From Brevibacillus laterosporus LMG 15441 (GTDB taxonomy: Bacteria; Bacillota; Bacilli; Brevibacillales; Brevibacillaceae): a stretch of 64,000 nt of DNA. Below are positions 33,085-41,764 of the stretch, one piece after another (within the stretch, counting starts at the first letter, position 1; the number at the start of each line of letters is the position of its first letter). Below the pieces are notes generated by a model that saw nothing but the letters and a program-made list of their open reading frames with translations, made no database searches and was not told the DNA's origin. The stretch is taken from NCBI RefSeq assembly GCF_000219535.2, contig NZ_CP007806.1:4188501-4252500 (forward strand). Direction: 5' to 3'. Made by a program: the position numbers and the translations under genes.

Positions 33085-33411
33085 GTGAGTAAGAGAAAAG
33101 CGATAACCGTATTGCTTATCAGTACGTTAGGATTGTTGTCTATAGCCGGTTGTAATAGGAGCCATACAAGTCAAATTCAAGGTGTACCGACTAGCATTAA
33201 ATCTAATCCGCATGTCTATTTTTTACAAAGCCATCCCCAAACAGCAACAAATCAAAATAACTTTACACCGTATGGAATGCCGGTTAATTCAGGGAGTGGC
33301 ACAGATTATGATCTGATTGTCAGACCTGAATCCGTGTCCGATTACGGAGGTCTGTTTGGGACAAAACAAATCATTTTGACGAATAATTCAAATTCACCCT
33401 ATCAAAAATAA
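33085..33411 (+). CDS. Small lipoprotein of unknown function
   Basis: Begins at GTG (33085) with GAGGTGAT four bases upstream. 108 residues with a signal sequence ending in the lipobox LSIAGC, lipidated at Cys23. The mature part is short, polar, rich in Asn, Ser and Gly (QNNFTPYGMPVNSGSGTDYD) with no recognised domain. An open frame continues upstream to 33001 but without a ribosome binding site or signal peptide logic. Confidence 0.7.
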   Translation: MSKRKAITVLLISTLGLLSIAGCNRSHTSQIQGVPTSIKSNPHVYFLQSHPQTATNQNNFTPYGMPVNSGSGTDYDLIVRPESVSDYGGLFGTKQIILTNNSNSPYQK

Positions 33412-33496
33412 CAGCAGGCTTTAGAAAAAACGGTGCGTAAGGGTGTTTTAAAAAGCCATATATGGGTACAAATAAATTAGTATTTTTTGTTCAAAC

Positions 33497-33522
33497 AAAA
33501 AACGCTAAGGACTCCCTCAGCG
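33497..33522 (-). terminator. Terminator of the GbsR-type regulator gene
   Basis: CGCT-AAGG and CCTC-AGCG pair (33503-33510 with 33515-33522) and the minus-strand transcript runs into six T residues. Confidence 0.8.
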
Positions 33523-33541
33523 CTACACTTGTTTTGGCGTA

Positions 33542-34102
33542 TTATTCTTCCTCTTTAGGTATGAAAGTAAATATCTCACCTGTTTCAAAGGAACGGATCA
33601 ATTTTTCTAACCACTTATAATAAGACAGCGCATGCTGCATTTTAAGCATGTCACCCTTAATTAAATTGTAGGCTTGAGGATTATCTCCGTACTTATCTAA
33701 CAGAACTTGTAGTTCTCTGAGGGACTTGTGCAAATGATGCACATTGCTTTCCATTGATTTGCGCCAACGTATCGAAAAGTAATCACCCAGATTTTGATGC
33801 CAATCTGGTTCCGTTTCATAAAGATCTTTACGAGAACCTTTGCTCCAAACTTTGTTGACCATTTTCAGATCAATCAGGGTGCGCATTCCAGTGCTCATAC
33901 TGGTTTTGCTCATCCCCATTTGCTTGCCCATTTCGTCAAGAGTAACTGGCCCTTGCGAAAAGTACATCATGCCATACAAATGACCAACAGATTGGGTCAC
34001 TCCAAATAAATCCATGTTTTTACCAACCGTTTCAATCATACGATGGCGCGTTTTTTGAACGGCAACCTGAAGCTCTTCAGGAAGTCCTTCAAATTCATCC
34101 AT
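33542..34102 (-). CDS. GbsR/MarR-type regulator of glycine betaine uptake
   Basis: 186-residue winged-helix protein of the GbsR subfamily, with MYFSQGPVTLDEMGKQMGMSKTSMSTGMRTLIDLKMV as the DNA-binding region (about residues 45-83) and a helical C-terminus for dimerisation. In B. subtilis GbsR and OpcR, and OpuAR of B. infantis, control betaine synthesis or uptake and respond to choline or betaine. Here it is divergent from opuA, so it most likely represses it. The stop is followed by a terminator. Confidence 0.88.
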   Translation of the reverse strand: MDEFEGLPEELQVAVQKTRHRMIETVGKNMDLFGVTQSVGHLYGMMYFSQGPVTLDEMGKQMGMSKTSMSTGMRTLIDLKMVNKVWSKGSRKDLYETEPDWHQNLGDYFSIRWRKSMESNVHHLHKSLRELQVLLDKYGDNPQAYNLIKGDMLKMQHALSYYKWLEKLIRSFETGEIFTFIPKEEE

Positions 34103-34259
34103 TGTTGCTTACCTCCTAGGACAGGTCAAACTTCATCTTTCATTATATCGATTTTATTGTAGGAGGCAACCATACCCTAGTAAAGGACTGGGTATAGGTG
34201 AAATTTTACGAAAAATGGAGTATACTGTACATAAAGTGCGTAAAGTTTTTTCTGTACGT

Positions 34260-34271
34260 ACTTGATCAAGT
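34260..34271. promoter_or_regulatory. 12-bp palindrome before opuA
   Basis: ACTTGATCAAGT is a perfect palindrome in the opuA leader/promoter region, with CTGTAC repeats at 34225-34230 and 34252-34257 nearby. It is a candidate operator of the adjacent regulator, without direct proof. Confidence 0.3.
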
Positions 34272-34391
34272 TATTTCCTGTTTGCTCTTGTTCATACATT
34301 TTTCATACACTTACCGGAGCGTTTCGTTACAAAATTGAACGTTTTCTCTGGGAGCAAAAGAAAGAATTTACCAGAAGAAGGGAGTGTCTTC

Positions 34392-35588
34392 ATGCCAATT
34401 ATTGAAGTCAAAAATTTAACAAAAGTATTTGGCCGTGATCCAAAAAAAGCCATCCCCCTGCTCAAAGAGGGCTGGACAAAAGAAAAAATCTTCAAAGAGA
34501 CAAAAATGACGGTTGGGGTAAATCAAGCTTCTTTTTCGATAGAGGCCGGAGAAATATTCGTTATAATGGGGCTGTCGGGTAGCGGTAAATCCACATTAGT
34601 GCGACTATTGAATCGTCTAATTGAGCCAACAGATGGCCATGTGTTTATTAATGGAAAGGACATCGTATCCTTAAATCAAGAAGATCTTCGCGAAGTTCGA
34701 CGTAAAAATATTACAATGGTTTTCCAAAAATTTGCTCTCTTTCCACATCGTACAGTTTTAGAAAATGTAGAGTATGGTTTAGAAGTATCGGGAATACCTA
34801 AAGCAAAAAGACAAGAAAAAGCAATGAAATCGCTTGAATTGGTTGGTTTAAAAGGCTGGGAAAACTCCTTACCTGATCAGCTTAGCGGCGGTATGCAGCA
34901 ACGTGTCGGTCTTGCTCGCGGTTTAGCCAATGATCCTGATGTTTTGTTGATGGACGAAGCGTTTAGTGCTCTTGATCCTTTGATACGCAAAGAGATGCAA
35001 GATGAGCTCTTAGAATTACAAACAAAAATGAAAAAAACCATTATTTTTATCACGCATGATTTGGATGAAGCATTACGAATTGGTGACCGTATTGCCTTAA
35101 TGAAGGATGGAAATGTCGTCCAGGTTGGAACACCGGAAGAAATTTTGACCAACCCGGCTAATAAATATGTAGAACGCTTTGTAGAGGACGTAGACCTGTC
35201 CAAGGTACTTACAGCTACTCAAGTTATGAAACGCCCCGAAACGATTACCTTGGAACGCGGACCACGTGTTGCTTTGCAATTTATGCAAGAACGCGGGGTA
35301 TCGACTTTATATGTAGTCGACACCCACAAACGTTTACTTGGGGCCATTACTGCTGATGATGCCGTTCAGGCAGTTAAAGAGGGGAAAAAGCTGGCAGATA
35401 TTCTAATAAAGGAAGAGGTTCCTACTGTCTCCCCCGATACAGTGCTCAATGAACTATTTGATATCGTAAGCTCTACCCGAGTTCCTGTAGCAGTAGTAGA
35501 TGGGGGAAATCGCTTGCAGGGAATTATCATCCGCGGAGCCGTACTAGCCGCACTCTCCGGCAACACAGAAGGCGGTGAAACAGTATAA
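34392..35588 (+). CDS. opuAA: Glycine betaine ABC transporter ATPase OpuAA
   Basis: ATPase of the osmoprotectant transporter OpuA. 398 residues: family N-terminus IIEVKNLTKVFG, Walker A GLSGSGKST (about 61-69), signature LSGGMQQR, Walker B VLLMDEAFSALD, H-loop FITHDLDEAL, and two C-terminal CBS domains (about 280-395; VMKRPETITLERGP and EVPTVSPDTVL) that sense ionic strength in this family. AAGGGAG lies seven bases before the ATG at 34392; the frame is open a little further upstream. The stop overlaps the next start as TAATG, so translation is coupled. Confidence 0.95.
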   Translation: MPIIEVKNLTKVFGRDPKKAIPLLKEGWTKEKIFKETKMTVGVNQASFSIEAGEIFVIMGLSGSGKSTLVRLLNRLIEPTDGHVFINGKDIVSLNQEDLREVRRKNITMVFQKFALFPHRTVLENVEYGLEVSGIPKAKRQEKAMKSLELVGLKGWENSLPDQLSGGMQQRVGLARGLANDPDVLLMDEAFSALDPLIRKEMQDELLELQTKMKKTIIFITHDLDEALRIGDRIALMKDGNVVQVGTPEEILTNPANKYVERFVEDVDLSKVLTATQVMKRPETITLERGPRVALQFMQERGVSTLYVVDTHKRLLGAITADDAVQAVKEGKKLADILIKEEVPTVSPDTVLNELFDIVSSTRVPVAVVDGGNRLQGIIIRGAVLAALSGNTEGGETV

Positions 35589-37321
35589 TGAATATGTTTA
35601 AAATTCCTTTAGGTTCATGGATTGAATCATTAGAAGCGTGGTTTGATGCTTCCTTTGGTCCTTTATTTGCAGTAATTAGTGCTATTATCGGCGGGTTGGT
35701 TAGCGGTTTTGAGTGGCTATTTATGAATATTCCTGCTCTGCTCTTTATCGTGTTGTTCTCCCTGATCATTTATTTTGTAGCACGCTGGAGAATGGCTCTC
35801 TTTTCTTTATTGGGCTTACTCCTCATATACAACCTTGGCTATTGGCCACAAACAATGATGACGTTAGCCCAGGTCCTAACGGCGGCCATGATTTCCATTC
35901 TTCTTGGGGTGCCGATTGGGATTTGGTGCGCAAAAAAAAATACGGCTCAAAGCATTGTCACACCCATTTTAGATTTCATGCAGACCATGCCAGCATTCGT
36001 ATATCTGCTGCCAGCGGTTACGTTCTTCTCACTCGGCGTGGTACCAGGTGTTATTGCTTCTGTTATCTTTGCGATTCCTCCAACTATTCGACTAACAAAT
36101 TTAGGGATTCGACAAGTACCTGAGGATTTAGTAGAGGCAGCAGATGCATTTGGTTCTACACCGATGCAAAAATTAATCAAGCTCCAATTGCCATTAGCCA
36201 TCCCTTCCATAATGGCTGGGATTAACCAGACGATTATGCTATCGCTGTCGATGGTTGTTATTTCATCCATGATCGGGGCACAAGGCTTAGGTTCAGATGT
36301 TTACCGTGCCGTTACGCAAACAAAAACCGGCGTAGGCTTTGAAGCCGGGATTGCTGTTGTTATTCTAGCGATTATTTTGGATCGATTTACCCAAACGCTC
36401 ATTAAAGGACAAGAGAAGAAATCTGCAAAGCCTGCGATAAAATATCGTAGACCTTTCATTTTAGCCTCAATCGCCATTTTAATTATTTCTAGTATCGTAA
36501 ATGGTGTTGCTGGTAATGGTGGCACTGCCAAAAACATTACCCTTTCCTATGTAGCATGGGATTCTGAAATTGCTAGTACGCATGTAGTAAAACAAGTGTT
36601 AGAACAAAGGTTAGGTTATCAGGTTAATATGTTACAGGTCGAAGCAGGTCCAATGTGGACAGGCGTTGCGACCAAGAGCGCTGATGCCCTTGTTGCTGCT
36701 TGGCTACCGAAAACGCATGCTAGCTTCTACGCTAAAAACAAAGATCAAGTAGAAGACCTAGGGGCAAATTTAGAAGGTACACGACTTGGTTTGGTTGTTC
36801 CAGAATATATGAATATCACGTCTATTGATGACTTAAGACGTTCTGATATAAAAGATGCTACGAAAGCAACAATTATTGGGATTGAGCCTGGAGCTGGTCT
36901 GATGTCAGCAGCTACTAAAATGCTACAGGATTATCACCTAACAGACTGGACTTTGATGGAGGCTTCATCCGCGGCAATGGCTACTGAGCTACAAAAAGCC
37001 TACAGCCAGCAAAAGCCAATTGTTGTTACAGGCTGGACACCACATTGGATGTTCGCCAAAATGAAATTAAAGTATCTTGACGATCCTCAAAAATCATTTG
37101 GAGAAGACGAACAAATCCACACGATCGTCCGCTTAGGATTGCAAGAGGACTTACCAGATGCTTATCAATTCCTGCGCCAGTTTAAATGGACTCCAGAAGA
37201 TATGGCGCAAGTAATGGTTCGTATTCAGGAAGGCGTCGAGCCCGATGATGCTGCCAAGGAATGGGTTGACGCTCACCCAGAAATAGTAGAAAAATGGCTA
37301 GCAGGCATTGAACTCAAATAA
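35588..37321 (+). CDS. OpuA permease fused to substrate-binding domain (OpuAB-OpuAC)
   Basis: 577 residues. Residues about 1-295 are the permease (ProW/OpuAB type) with about seven membrane segments and the coupling loop EAADAFGSTPMQKLIKLQLPLAIPSIMAGINQTIM. After a further membrane segment (about 292-312) residues about 316-577 form an OpuAC-type periplasmic binding domain on the outside (NITLSYVAWDSEIAS, VTGWTPHWMFAKMKLKYLDD). Lactococcal OpuABC has the same fused form, whereas B. subtilis uses two separate proteins. The aromatic residues that cage betaine (Trp in AAWLPKTH and WTPHW) are present. Directly coupled to opuAA and ends at a terminator. Confidence 0.94.
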   Translation: MNMFKIPLGSWIESLEAWFDASFGPLFAVISAIIGGLVSGFEWLFMNIPALLFIVLFSLIIYFVARWRMALFSLLGLLLIYNLGYWPQTMMTLAQVLTAAMISILLGVPIGIWCAKKNTAQSIVTPILDFMQTMPAFVYLLPAVTFFSLGVVPGVIASVIFAIPPTIRLTNLGIRQVPEDLVEAADAFGSTPMQKLIKLQLPLAIPSIMAGINQTIMLSLSMVVISSMIGAQGLGSDVYRAVTQTKTGVGFEAGIAVVILAIILDRFTQTLIKGQEKKSAKPAIKYRRPFILASIAILIISSIVNGVAGNGGTAKNITLSYVAWDSEIASTHVVKQVLEQRLGYQVNMLQVEAGPMWTGVATKSADALVAAWLPKTHASFYAKNKDQVEDLGANLEGTRLGLVVPEYMNITSIDDLRRSDIKDATKATIIGIEPGAGLMSAATKMLQDYHLTDWTLMEASSAAMATELQKAYSQQKPIVVTGWTPHWMFAKMKLKYLDDPQKSFGEDEQIHTIVRLGLQEDLPDAYQFLRQFKWTPEDMAQVMVRIQEGVEPDDAAKEWVDAHPEIVEKWLAGIELK

Positions 37322-37324
37322 TAC

Positions 37325-37357
37325 AAAAGGCATCCTCACAATCAGAGGGTGCCTTTT
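37325..37357. terminator. Bidirectional terminator of opuA and flavin reductase gene
   Basis: AAAAGGCATCCTC and GAGGGTGCCTTTTT pair with one G-T and a 7-base loop. Confidence 0.9.
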
Positions 37358-37366
37358 TCCTATTTA

Positions 37367-37987
37367 TCAATATTTTTTAGGATCGTATACAGGTCGAGGA
37401 TGATCAAACAATTCGCCTAACGTGGCGTACGTATGCCCAGCTAAACGGCTAACAGGAGCAAATTTTTCAGCATCAATTTTTCCGTTAAAGTACATAGAAT
37501 CATCTATATGCACATGTACAACCTCGCCAATGATTAAATCGGAAGCGGCAGGCTCACCTAATGTAACAATCTGATGTAGCTTGCATTCAAAATGAATGCG
37601 AGATAACGCTAACCTCGGTACTTTGATTGCCTGAGAAGGAGTCAGATCAAGTCCTAGCGCCTCTACCTCGCTTTGATCCGCTGGAAAGTCGGCTGAGGTT
37701 TCATTTACCAACGCAACATTATGCACATCTACTGTGTTCACGACAAATTCCTTTGTTTCCGAGATATTCCGAGCTGTATCCTTCATTACCTGCCCTGGTT
37801 TTCGAGAAACCGCTATGGAAATCATCATCGGGTCAATGCAAGCAACATTAAAATAACTAAATGGGGCTGCATTTACCACACCTGCTGGATTATGCGATGT
37901 AACCCAGGCAATCGGACGCGGAATGATGCCACCTATCAGTAATTTATATTTTTCCTGTCTCTCTAACTCGCTTATTCGTAGCTCCAC
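37367..37987 (-). CDS. Flavin reductase-like FMN-binding protein (DIM6/NTAB family)
   Basis: 206-residue split-barrel flavoprotein with the family pattern YKLLIGGIIPRPIAWVTSHNPAGVVNAAPFSYFN near the N-terminus and a C-terminal HTYATLGE. Members reduce flavin for a partner oxygenase or act as oxidoreductases. It starts at GTG with AAGGAGG eight bases upstream. It lies 21 bases downstream of hmgA on the same strand, so it belongs to the homogentisate cluster; its reaction there is not known. Confidence 0.85.
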   Translation of the reverse strand: MELRISELERQEKYKLLIGGIIPRPIAWVTSHNPAGVVNAAPFSYFNVACIDPMMISIAVSRKPGQVMKDTARNISETKEFVVNTVDVHNVALVNETSADFPADQSEVEALGLDLTPSQAIKVPRLALSRIHFECKLHQIVTLGEPAASDLIIGEVVHVHIDDSMYFNGKIDAEKFAPVSRLAGHTYATLGELFDHPRPVYDPKKY

Positions 37988-38008
37988 ACGCCATGCCTCC
38001 TTTTTCCC

Positions 38009-39172
38009 CTATTTCTTTACAGGTAGCCAGCTATACATATAAGCTGTATCTTCTAGTGCGAGCGCCTGCCTTGTTGCTTTTAACGGACGGAAAGTATCTA
38101 GCATGACCGCTAATTCCTTCGTCTCTTTTTTACCAATGCTTGCCTCAATCTTACCTGGATGCGGTCCATGTGGAATACCCATGGGATGCAGAGTTATGGA
38201 GCCTTCTACCACACCTTTGCGACTCATAAAGTTGCCATCCACATAATACAGGACTTCATCGCTCTCAACATTACTGTGGTAATATGGTGCTGGAATAGCC
38301 TCTGGATGATAGTCATATAAACGGGGGACAAAGGAACAAATCACAAAATTCTGACCAGCGAATGTCTGATGAACTGGAGGTGGCTGATGCACGCGACCCG
38401 TTATCGGTTCAAAATCATGAATACTCAGCGCATAGGGGAATAAATAGCCATCCCATCCAACCACATCAAACGGATGAAAATCAAATGTATAGCTATATAA
38501 TGTGTGATTTTGTTTGACTCGAACTTCAAAGCTCCCTTCCTCCACATGTGTTTCCAATCGTTCCGGTAATCGTATATCCCGCTCGCAAAATGGAGAATGT
38601 TCCAACAATTGTCCATGCTCGTTTCGATAACGCTTAGGCGGAACAATTTCATTTTGAGATTCAATCACAAGAAAACGCGTATCCTCCGTTGAGGGTACAA
38701 TTCGATAAGTCGTACCAATCGGGATAACTAAATAATCGCCCGGTCGATACGTAATGGTTCCAAAGATGGTTTGAAGCTCTCCCTCGCCCTTATGAACGAA
38801 AACGACCTCGTCTCCTTCCGAGTTACGATAATAATAATCCATTCCCTCAGTTGGCGAACAGACACCCATTACCACATCATCATTTCCCAATAAGTAACGA
38901 CGGCCTACTATAGGGTCTCCCCCTTGTGGAGCATCGAAGCTCAGAAAGTGCTGGTGACGTAACTCCTCGCGTTCCACATATTGCATATCAATTGTAGCTA
39001 TTTTCTTTACTTCCGTCACTTGTGTTGGAGGGTTGTGATGATACAAAATGGATTGAATCCCAGAAAAACCTTTTGTGCCCATCAGTTGCTCACGGTACAG
39101 CTCACCATTTGGCTTAAAAAATGTGGTATGGCGTTTTTGCGGAACCTCGCCCATTTTTACGTAAAATGGCAT
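38009..39172 (-). CDS. hmgA: Homogentisate 1,2-dioxygenase
   Basis: Opens the aromatic ring of homogentisate to maleylacetoacetate in tyrosine and phenylalanine breakdown. 387 residues, the size of the shorter bacterial form, with two cupin halves. EGDEVVFVHKGEGELQTIFGTITYRPGDYLVIP and the later C-terminal cupin IHDFEPITGRVHQPPPVHQTF carry the iron-binding histidines and glutamate region; the LHPMGIPHGPHPG motif is typical. AGGGAGGA precedes the ATG. It is 14 bases downstream of the fumarylacetoacetase gene. A 4-hydroxyphenylpyruvate dioxygenase gene is not in the window. Confidence 0.93.
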   Translation of the reverse strand: MPFYVKMGEVPQKRHTTFFKPNGELYREQLMGTKGFSGIQSILYHHNPPTQVTEVKKIATIDMQYVEREELRHQHFLSFDAPQGGDPIVGRRYLLGNDDVVMGVCSPTEGMDYYYRNSEGDEVVFVHKGEGELQTIFGTITYRPGDYLVIPIGTTYRIVPSTEDTRFLVIESQNEIVPPKRYRNEHGQLLEHSPFCERDIRLPERLETHVEEGSFEVRVKQNHTLYSYTFDFHPFDVVGWDGYLFPYALSIHDFEPITGRVHQPPPVHQTFAGQNFVICSFVPRLYDYHPEAIPAPYYHSNVESDEVLYYVDGNFMSRKGVVEGSITLHPMGIPHGPHPGKIEASIGKKETKELAVMLDTFRPLKATRQALALEDTAYMYSWLPVKK

Positions 39173-39186
39173 GAAACATTCCTCCC

Positions 39187-40137
39187 TTATGCTCCTATAA
39201 TAGTATTTCGCAGAGTACCTAGATGATCGATCTCCAATTCAACAACATCTCCTGGCTGTAGCCAATTGTATTGTTCTCCACCACCTAATTCTAATAAGCA
39301 TCCGCTGCCTACTGTACCGGAGCCAATAACATCTCCAGGGTACAAAAAACAAGCTTCGGAAGCACGCGCAATCATTTGAGCAAATGTATAATAGATATCT
39401 ACAAAATTTCCGCGCGAGTATTGCTTGCCATTTATCCTTGCTGTCATTTGCAAATCATAACGATTTCCATTTGAGGAGGGAATCATACGACCGCCTAGCT
39501 CATCAGCAGTAACCAACCAGGGGCCTGTAGAGGTTGCAAAATCCTTAGCCTTAGCAGGTCCAAGTCCCACTTTCACTTCCTCACGTTGAATGTCACGCGC
39601 ACTCCAGTCATTTAGAATCATAAAGCCGGCAATATACTCATCTGCCCTTTCTATGGGGATATCTATCCCTTTTTTACTAATGACACAGGCAATCTCTAAT
39701 TCGTAGTCAAGAGACTTTGTTTGCTTAGGCTTAGTGATATTGGCTTCTGTTCCGATAAATGCGGCCGGATTTGAAAAATAAAAGACAGGTAACTGATACC
39801 ACTCTGGAACCATTTCAAGACCTCTACGCTTTCGACACATCTTTACATGCTGCTCAAATGCATAAAAGTCTCGAAAGCTGGGGGGGCGTGGAATAGGAGC
39901 ACCTAACTGTATCTCTTCCAAAGGAATCATATCTTTATGCTCGGTTAGCTGTTGTTCAAGTAAACATGGGTACCATTTGTCCCATTCATTTAATAAGCCC
40001 TGCATGGTTGATGGAGCCCCTTCCACTGTATCAGCTATGTCCATAACTTTCTTCCCCACATACAAGCCAGCCCGCCATTCGACCTGATTTTCTACCGTTG
40101 TGATCTCTTTTTTTCGTTGATAGCTAACTAGCTTCAC
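39187..40137 (-). CDS. Fumarylacetoacetate hydrolase-family protein
   Basis: Probably splits fumarylacetoacetate (or maleylacetoacetate) to fumarate and acetoacetate, last step of the homogentisate route. 316 residues with the FAH core: TKSLDYELEIACVISKKG (metal-binding Glu/Asp), ILNDWSARDIQREE, KAKDFATSTGPWLVT and DVIGSGTVGSGCLLELGG. The start is GTG at 40137 with GGGAGGTGA four bases upstream; in-frame ATGs further up are less well placed. Its long leader contains two hairpin/T-run elements (40166-40255). First gene of the cluster with hmgA and the flavin reductase. Confidence 0.9.
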   Translation of the reverse strand: MKLVSYQRKKEITTVENQVEWRAGLYVGKKVMDIADTVEGAPSTMQGLLNEWDKWYPCLLEQQLTEHKDMIPLEEIQLGAPIPRPPSFRDFYAFEQHVKMCRKRRGLEMVPEWYQLPVFYFSNPAAFIGTEANITKPKQTKSLDYELEIACVISKKGIDIPIERADEYIAGFMILNDWSARDIQREEVKVGLGPAKAKDFATSTGPWLVTADELGGRMIPSSNGNRYDLQMTARINGKQYSRGNFVDIYYTFAQMIARASEACFLYPGDVIGSGTVGSGCLLELGGGEQYNWLQPGDVVELEIDHLGTLRNTIIGA

Positions 40138-40165
40138 GACTTCACCTCCCATTTTTTTCATAAAC

Positions 40166-40255
40166 AAAAAAACCAGTTGCACATAAAGCCACACAAAAAA
40201 ACCAAAAGGAATACTCCTTTCAAGTCACTTATTGTATGGCAGTATGAACAACTGG
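40166..40255 (-). promoter_or_regulatory. Nested hairpins with T-runs in FAH-gene leader
   Basis: CCAGTTG (40173-40179) and CAACTGG (40249-40255) form an outer inverted repeat whose minus-strand 3' arm is followed by seven T residues (complement of 40166-40172). Inside, AAAGGA/TCCTTT (40205-40210, 40215-40220) is followed by GG and another T7 (complement of 40195-40201). Could be an attenuator or the terminators of the gene upstream. Confidence 0.4.
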
Positions 40256-40347
40256 CTTATGTTTACTTGACCGAGAAAAATCTTTTTAAGATTATCCCCC
40301 ATAAACACCCAGTGTCACTCTGCTATCTTTTTAACTACTAAGATAAC

Positions 40348-40695
40348 TTAGACCTGCTGTTTACCTTCCAAATATCGATCCAATGCAGAGCGGAGAGCTT
40401 GAAGCACTGTTCCTTGTGTCGGTACCAAAGCACGCTTACGAATGGTTGCCTGCAGCTTCTCCCATTCTGCTGGCAGGTATGCACCGATCACCAAGCCCCG
40501 AATAAATTCTTCATTTAACCCCATTAAAAAAGTAAATGATGCATCAACCACAAGGTCTGTTCGACTATCCATCACTAAAGAACAGGCAAACATCTTTTGG
40601 CTATCTGTCAAAGGTGTTCCCTTAGGCAGTTGGGCAAATCCTGTGGCTAAAATGTAAGCATCGTCTGTATAACGAGGCAGGGGCACATTTGTCAT
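40348..40695 (-). CDS. DUF3870-type protein
   Basis: 115 residues resembling the DUF3870 family (AYILATGFAQLPKGT..., VMDSRTDLVVDASFTFLMGLNEEFIRGLVIGAYL, ALRSALDRYL), small cytosolic proteins of unknown role. The start at 40695 has GGAGGGGAAGGG close upstream; an earlier in-frame ATG at 40719 lacks a site. It lies 54 bases downstream of the pseudouridine synthase gene on the same strand and may share its transcript. Confidence 0.72.
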   Translation of the reverse strand: MTNVPLPRYTDDAYILATGFAQLPKGTPLTDSQKMFACSLVMDSRTDLVVDASFTFLMGLNEEFIRGLVIGAYLPAEWEKLQATIRKRALVPTQGTVLQALRSALDRYLEGKQQV

Positions 40696-40749
40696 GATCC
40701 CTTCCCCTCCTTCTTCCATAATAAAGCAAACGAATCATTTTGACCAGAA

Positions 40750-41643
40750 CTATTCTGAACATTCTACGATTTTCTGCATATCTTCTGGAAGTGGCTCTGT
40801 TAGACATATTTCCTCACCAGTACGCGGATGTTGAAAGCGTAGCTCAAAGGCATGTAATGCTTGTCTGCCAATAAGCTCACGCCTTCCCCCGTATAGATCA
40901 TCTCCAAGCAATGGATAACCTAAATAACTCATATGGACACGTATCTGATGGGTTCGTCCAGTTTCTAATTGTAGCTGAATATGACTTAGATCATCTGTGC
41001 TTTTCAACACCTGATAATGTGTCACCGCCTGCTGTCCATCAGGGCGAACCTCACGCTCTATTATGGATTCCTCTTTGCGGCCAATAGGTGCGTCGATTAC
41101 TCCACTTTGCGGGGTTACACGTCCATGAACGAGGGCTTGGTAACGTCTTTTTAGGCTTCGATTTTTTTGCATACGTGAGAACCGATCATGGGCCCACTGA
41201 TTTTTAGCAATAATAATTAGCCCAGTCGTATCCTTATCCAATCGGCTCACTGGACGAAATTTACGACGTTCTCCCTTTTGTTGCCAGTAATGGATGACAC
41301 CATTTGCCAAGGTTCCTGTCACATGCATGCCAGTTGGATGGACTACTATTCCAGGAGGCTTTGCTAGTACCAAAACATCCTCGTCCTCATATCGGATCTG
41401 TAAATCCATTGCCTCAGGCTCAAGGTTTTCAGATTCTTCCTCATCCATCCAGATTGTAATAATATCTCCTGCTTCTACAATTCGTGTTACAAAAGCAAGT
41501 TCTCCATTTATCTGTATCTCACCGCTGAATTTAGCCCGGATCAACAGCTTGCGAGATATCTCATAGTCTTTTTGTAGGACCTCTCGTAAACTGCGCCCTG
41601 CTTGTTGCTCGCTTGCATGAAAACGTAATAACAGCTCTTTCAT
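40750..41643 (-). CDS. RluA-family pseudouridine synthase
   Basis: Converts uridines to pseudouridine in rRNA or tRNA. 297 residues: an S4-like RNA-binding domain (about 12-75; GRSLREVLQKDYEISRKLLIRAKFSGEIQING) and the catalytic domain with the RluA motif SRLDKDTTGLIIIAKN, where the aspartate is the nucleophile, plus GRTHQIRVHMSYLGYPLLGDDLYGG. Which of RluA, RluC or RluD it corresponds to cannot be read with confidence. GCGAGG precedes the ATG. Confidence 0.92.
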   Translation of the reverse strand: MKELLLRFHASEQQAGRSLREVLQKDYEISRKLLIRAKFSGEIQINGELAFVTRIVEAGDIITIWMDEEESENLEPEAMDLQIRYEDEDVLVLAKPPGIVVHPTGMHVTGTLANGVIHYWQQKGERRKFRPVSRLDKDTTGLIIIAKNQWAHDRFSRMQKNRSLKRRYQALVHGRVTPQSGVIDAPIGRKEESIIEREVRPDGQQAVTHYQVLKSTDDLSHIQLQLETGRTHQIRVHMSYLGYPLLGDDLYGGRRELIGRQALHAFELRFQHPRTGEEICLTEPLPEDMQKIVECSE

Positions 41644-41687
41644 ATTTGTATCCTCGCTCTGAGAAATGATTACCGTTAGTATAGCAC

Positions 41688-41740
41688 AAAAGCCCTTCTC
41701 ACTCTGCGTCCTCTAAAGAGAAACAAAGTGAGAAAGGCTT
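41688..41740 (-). terminator. Terminator of the app operon
   Basis: AAAAGCCCTTCTCACT and AGTGAGAAAGGCTT form a long stem with one mismatch; the minus-strand transcript ends in GGGCTTTTGTG. Confidence 0.85.
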
Positions 41741-41764
41741 CACCGAAGAATTTTTTATTTTAGG

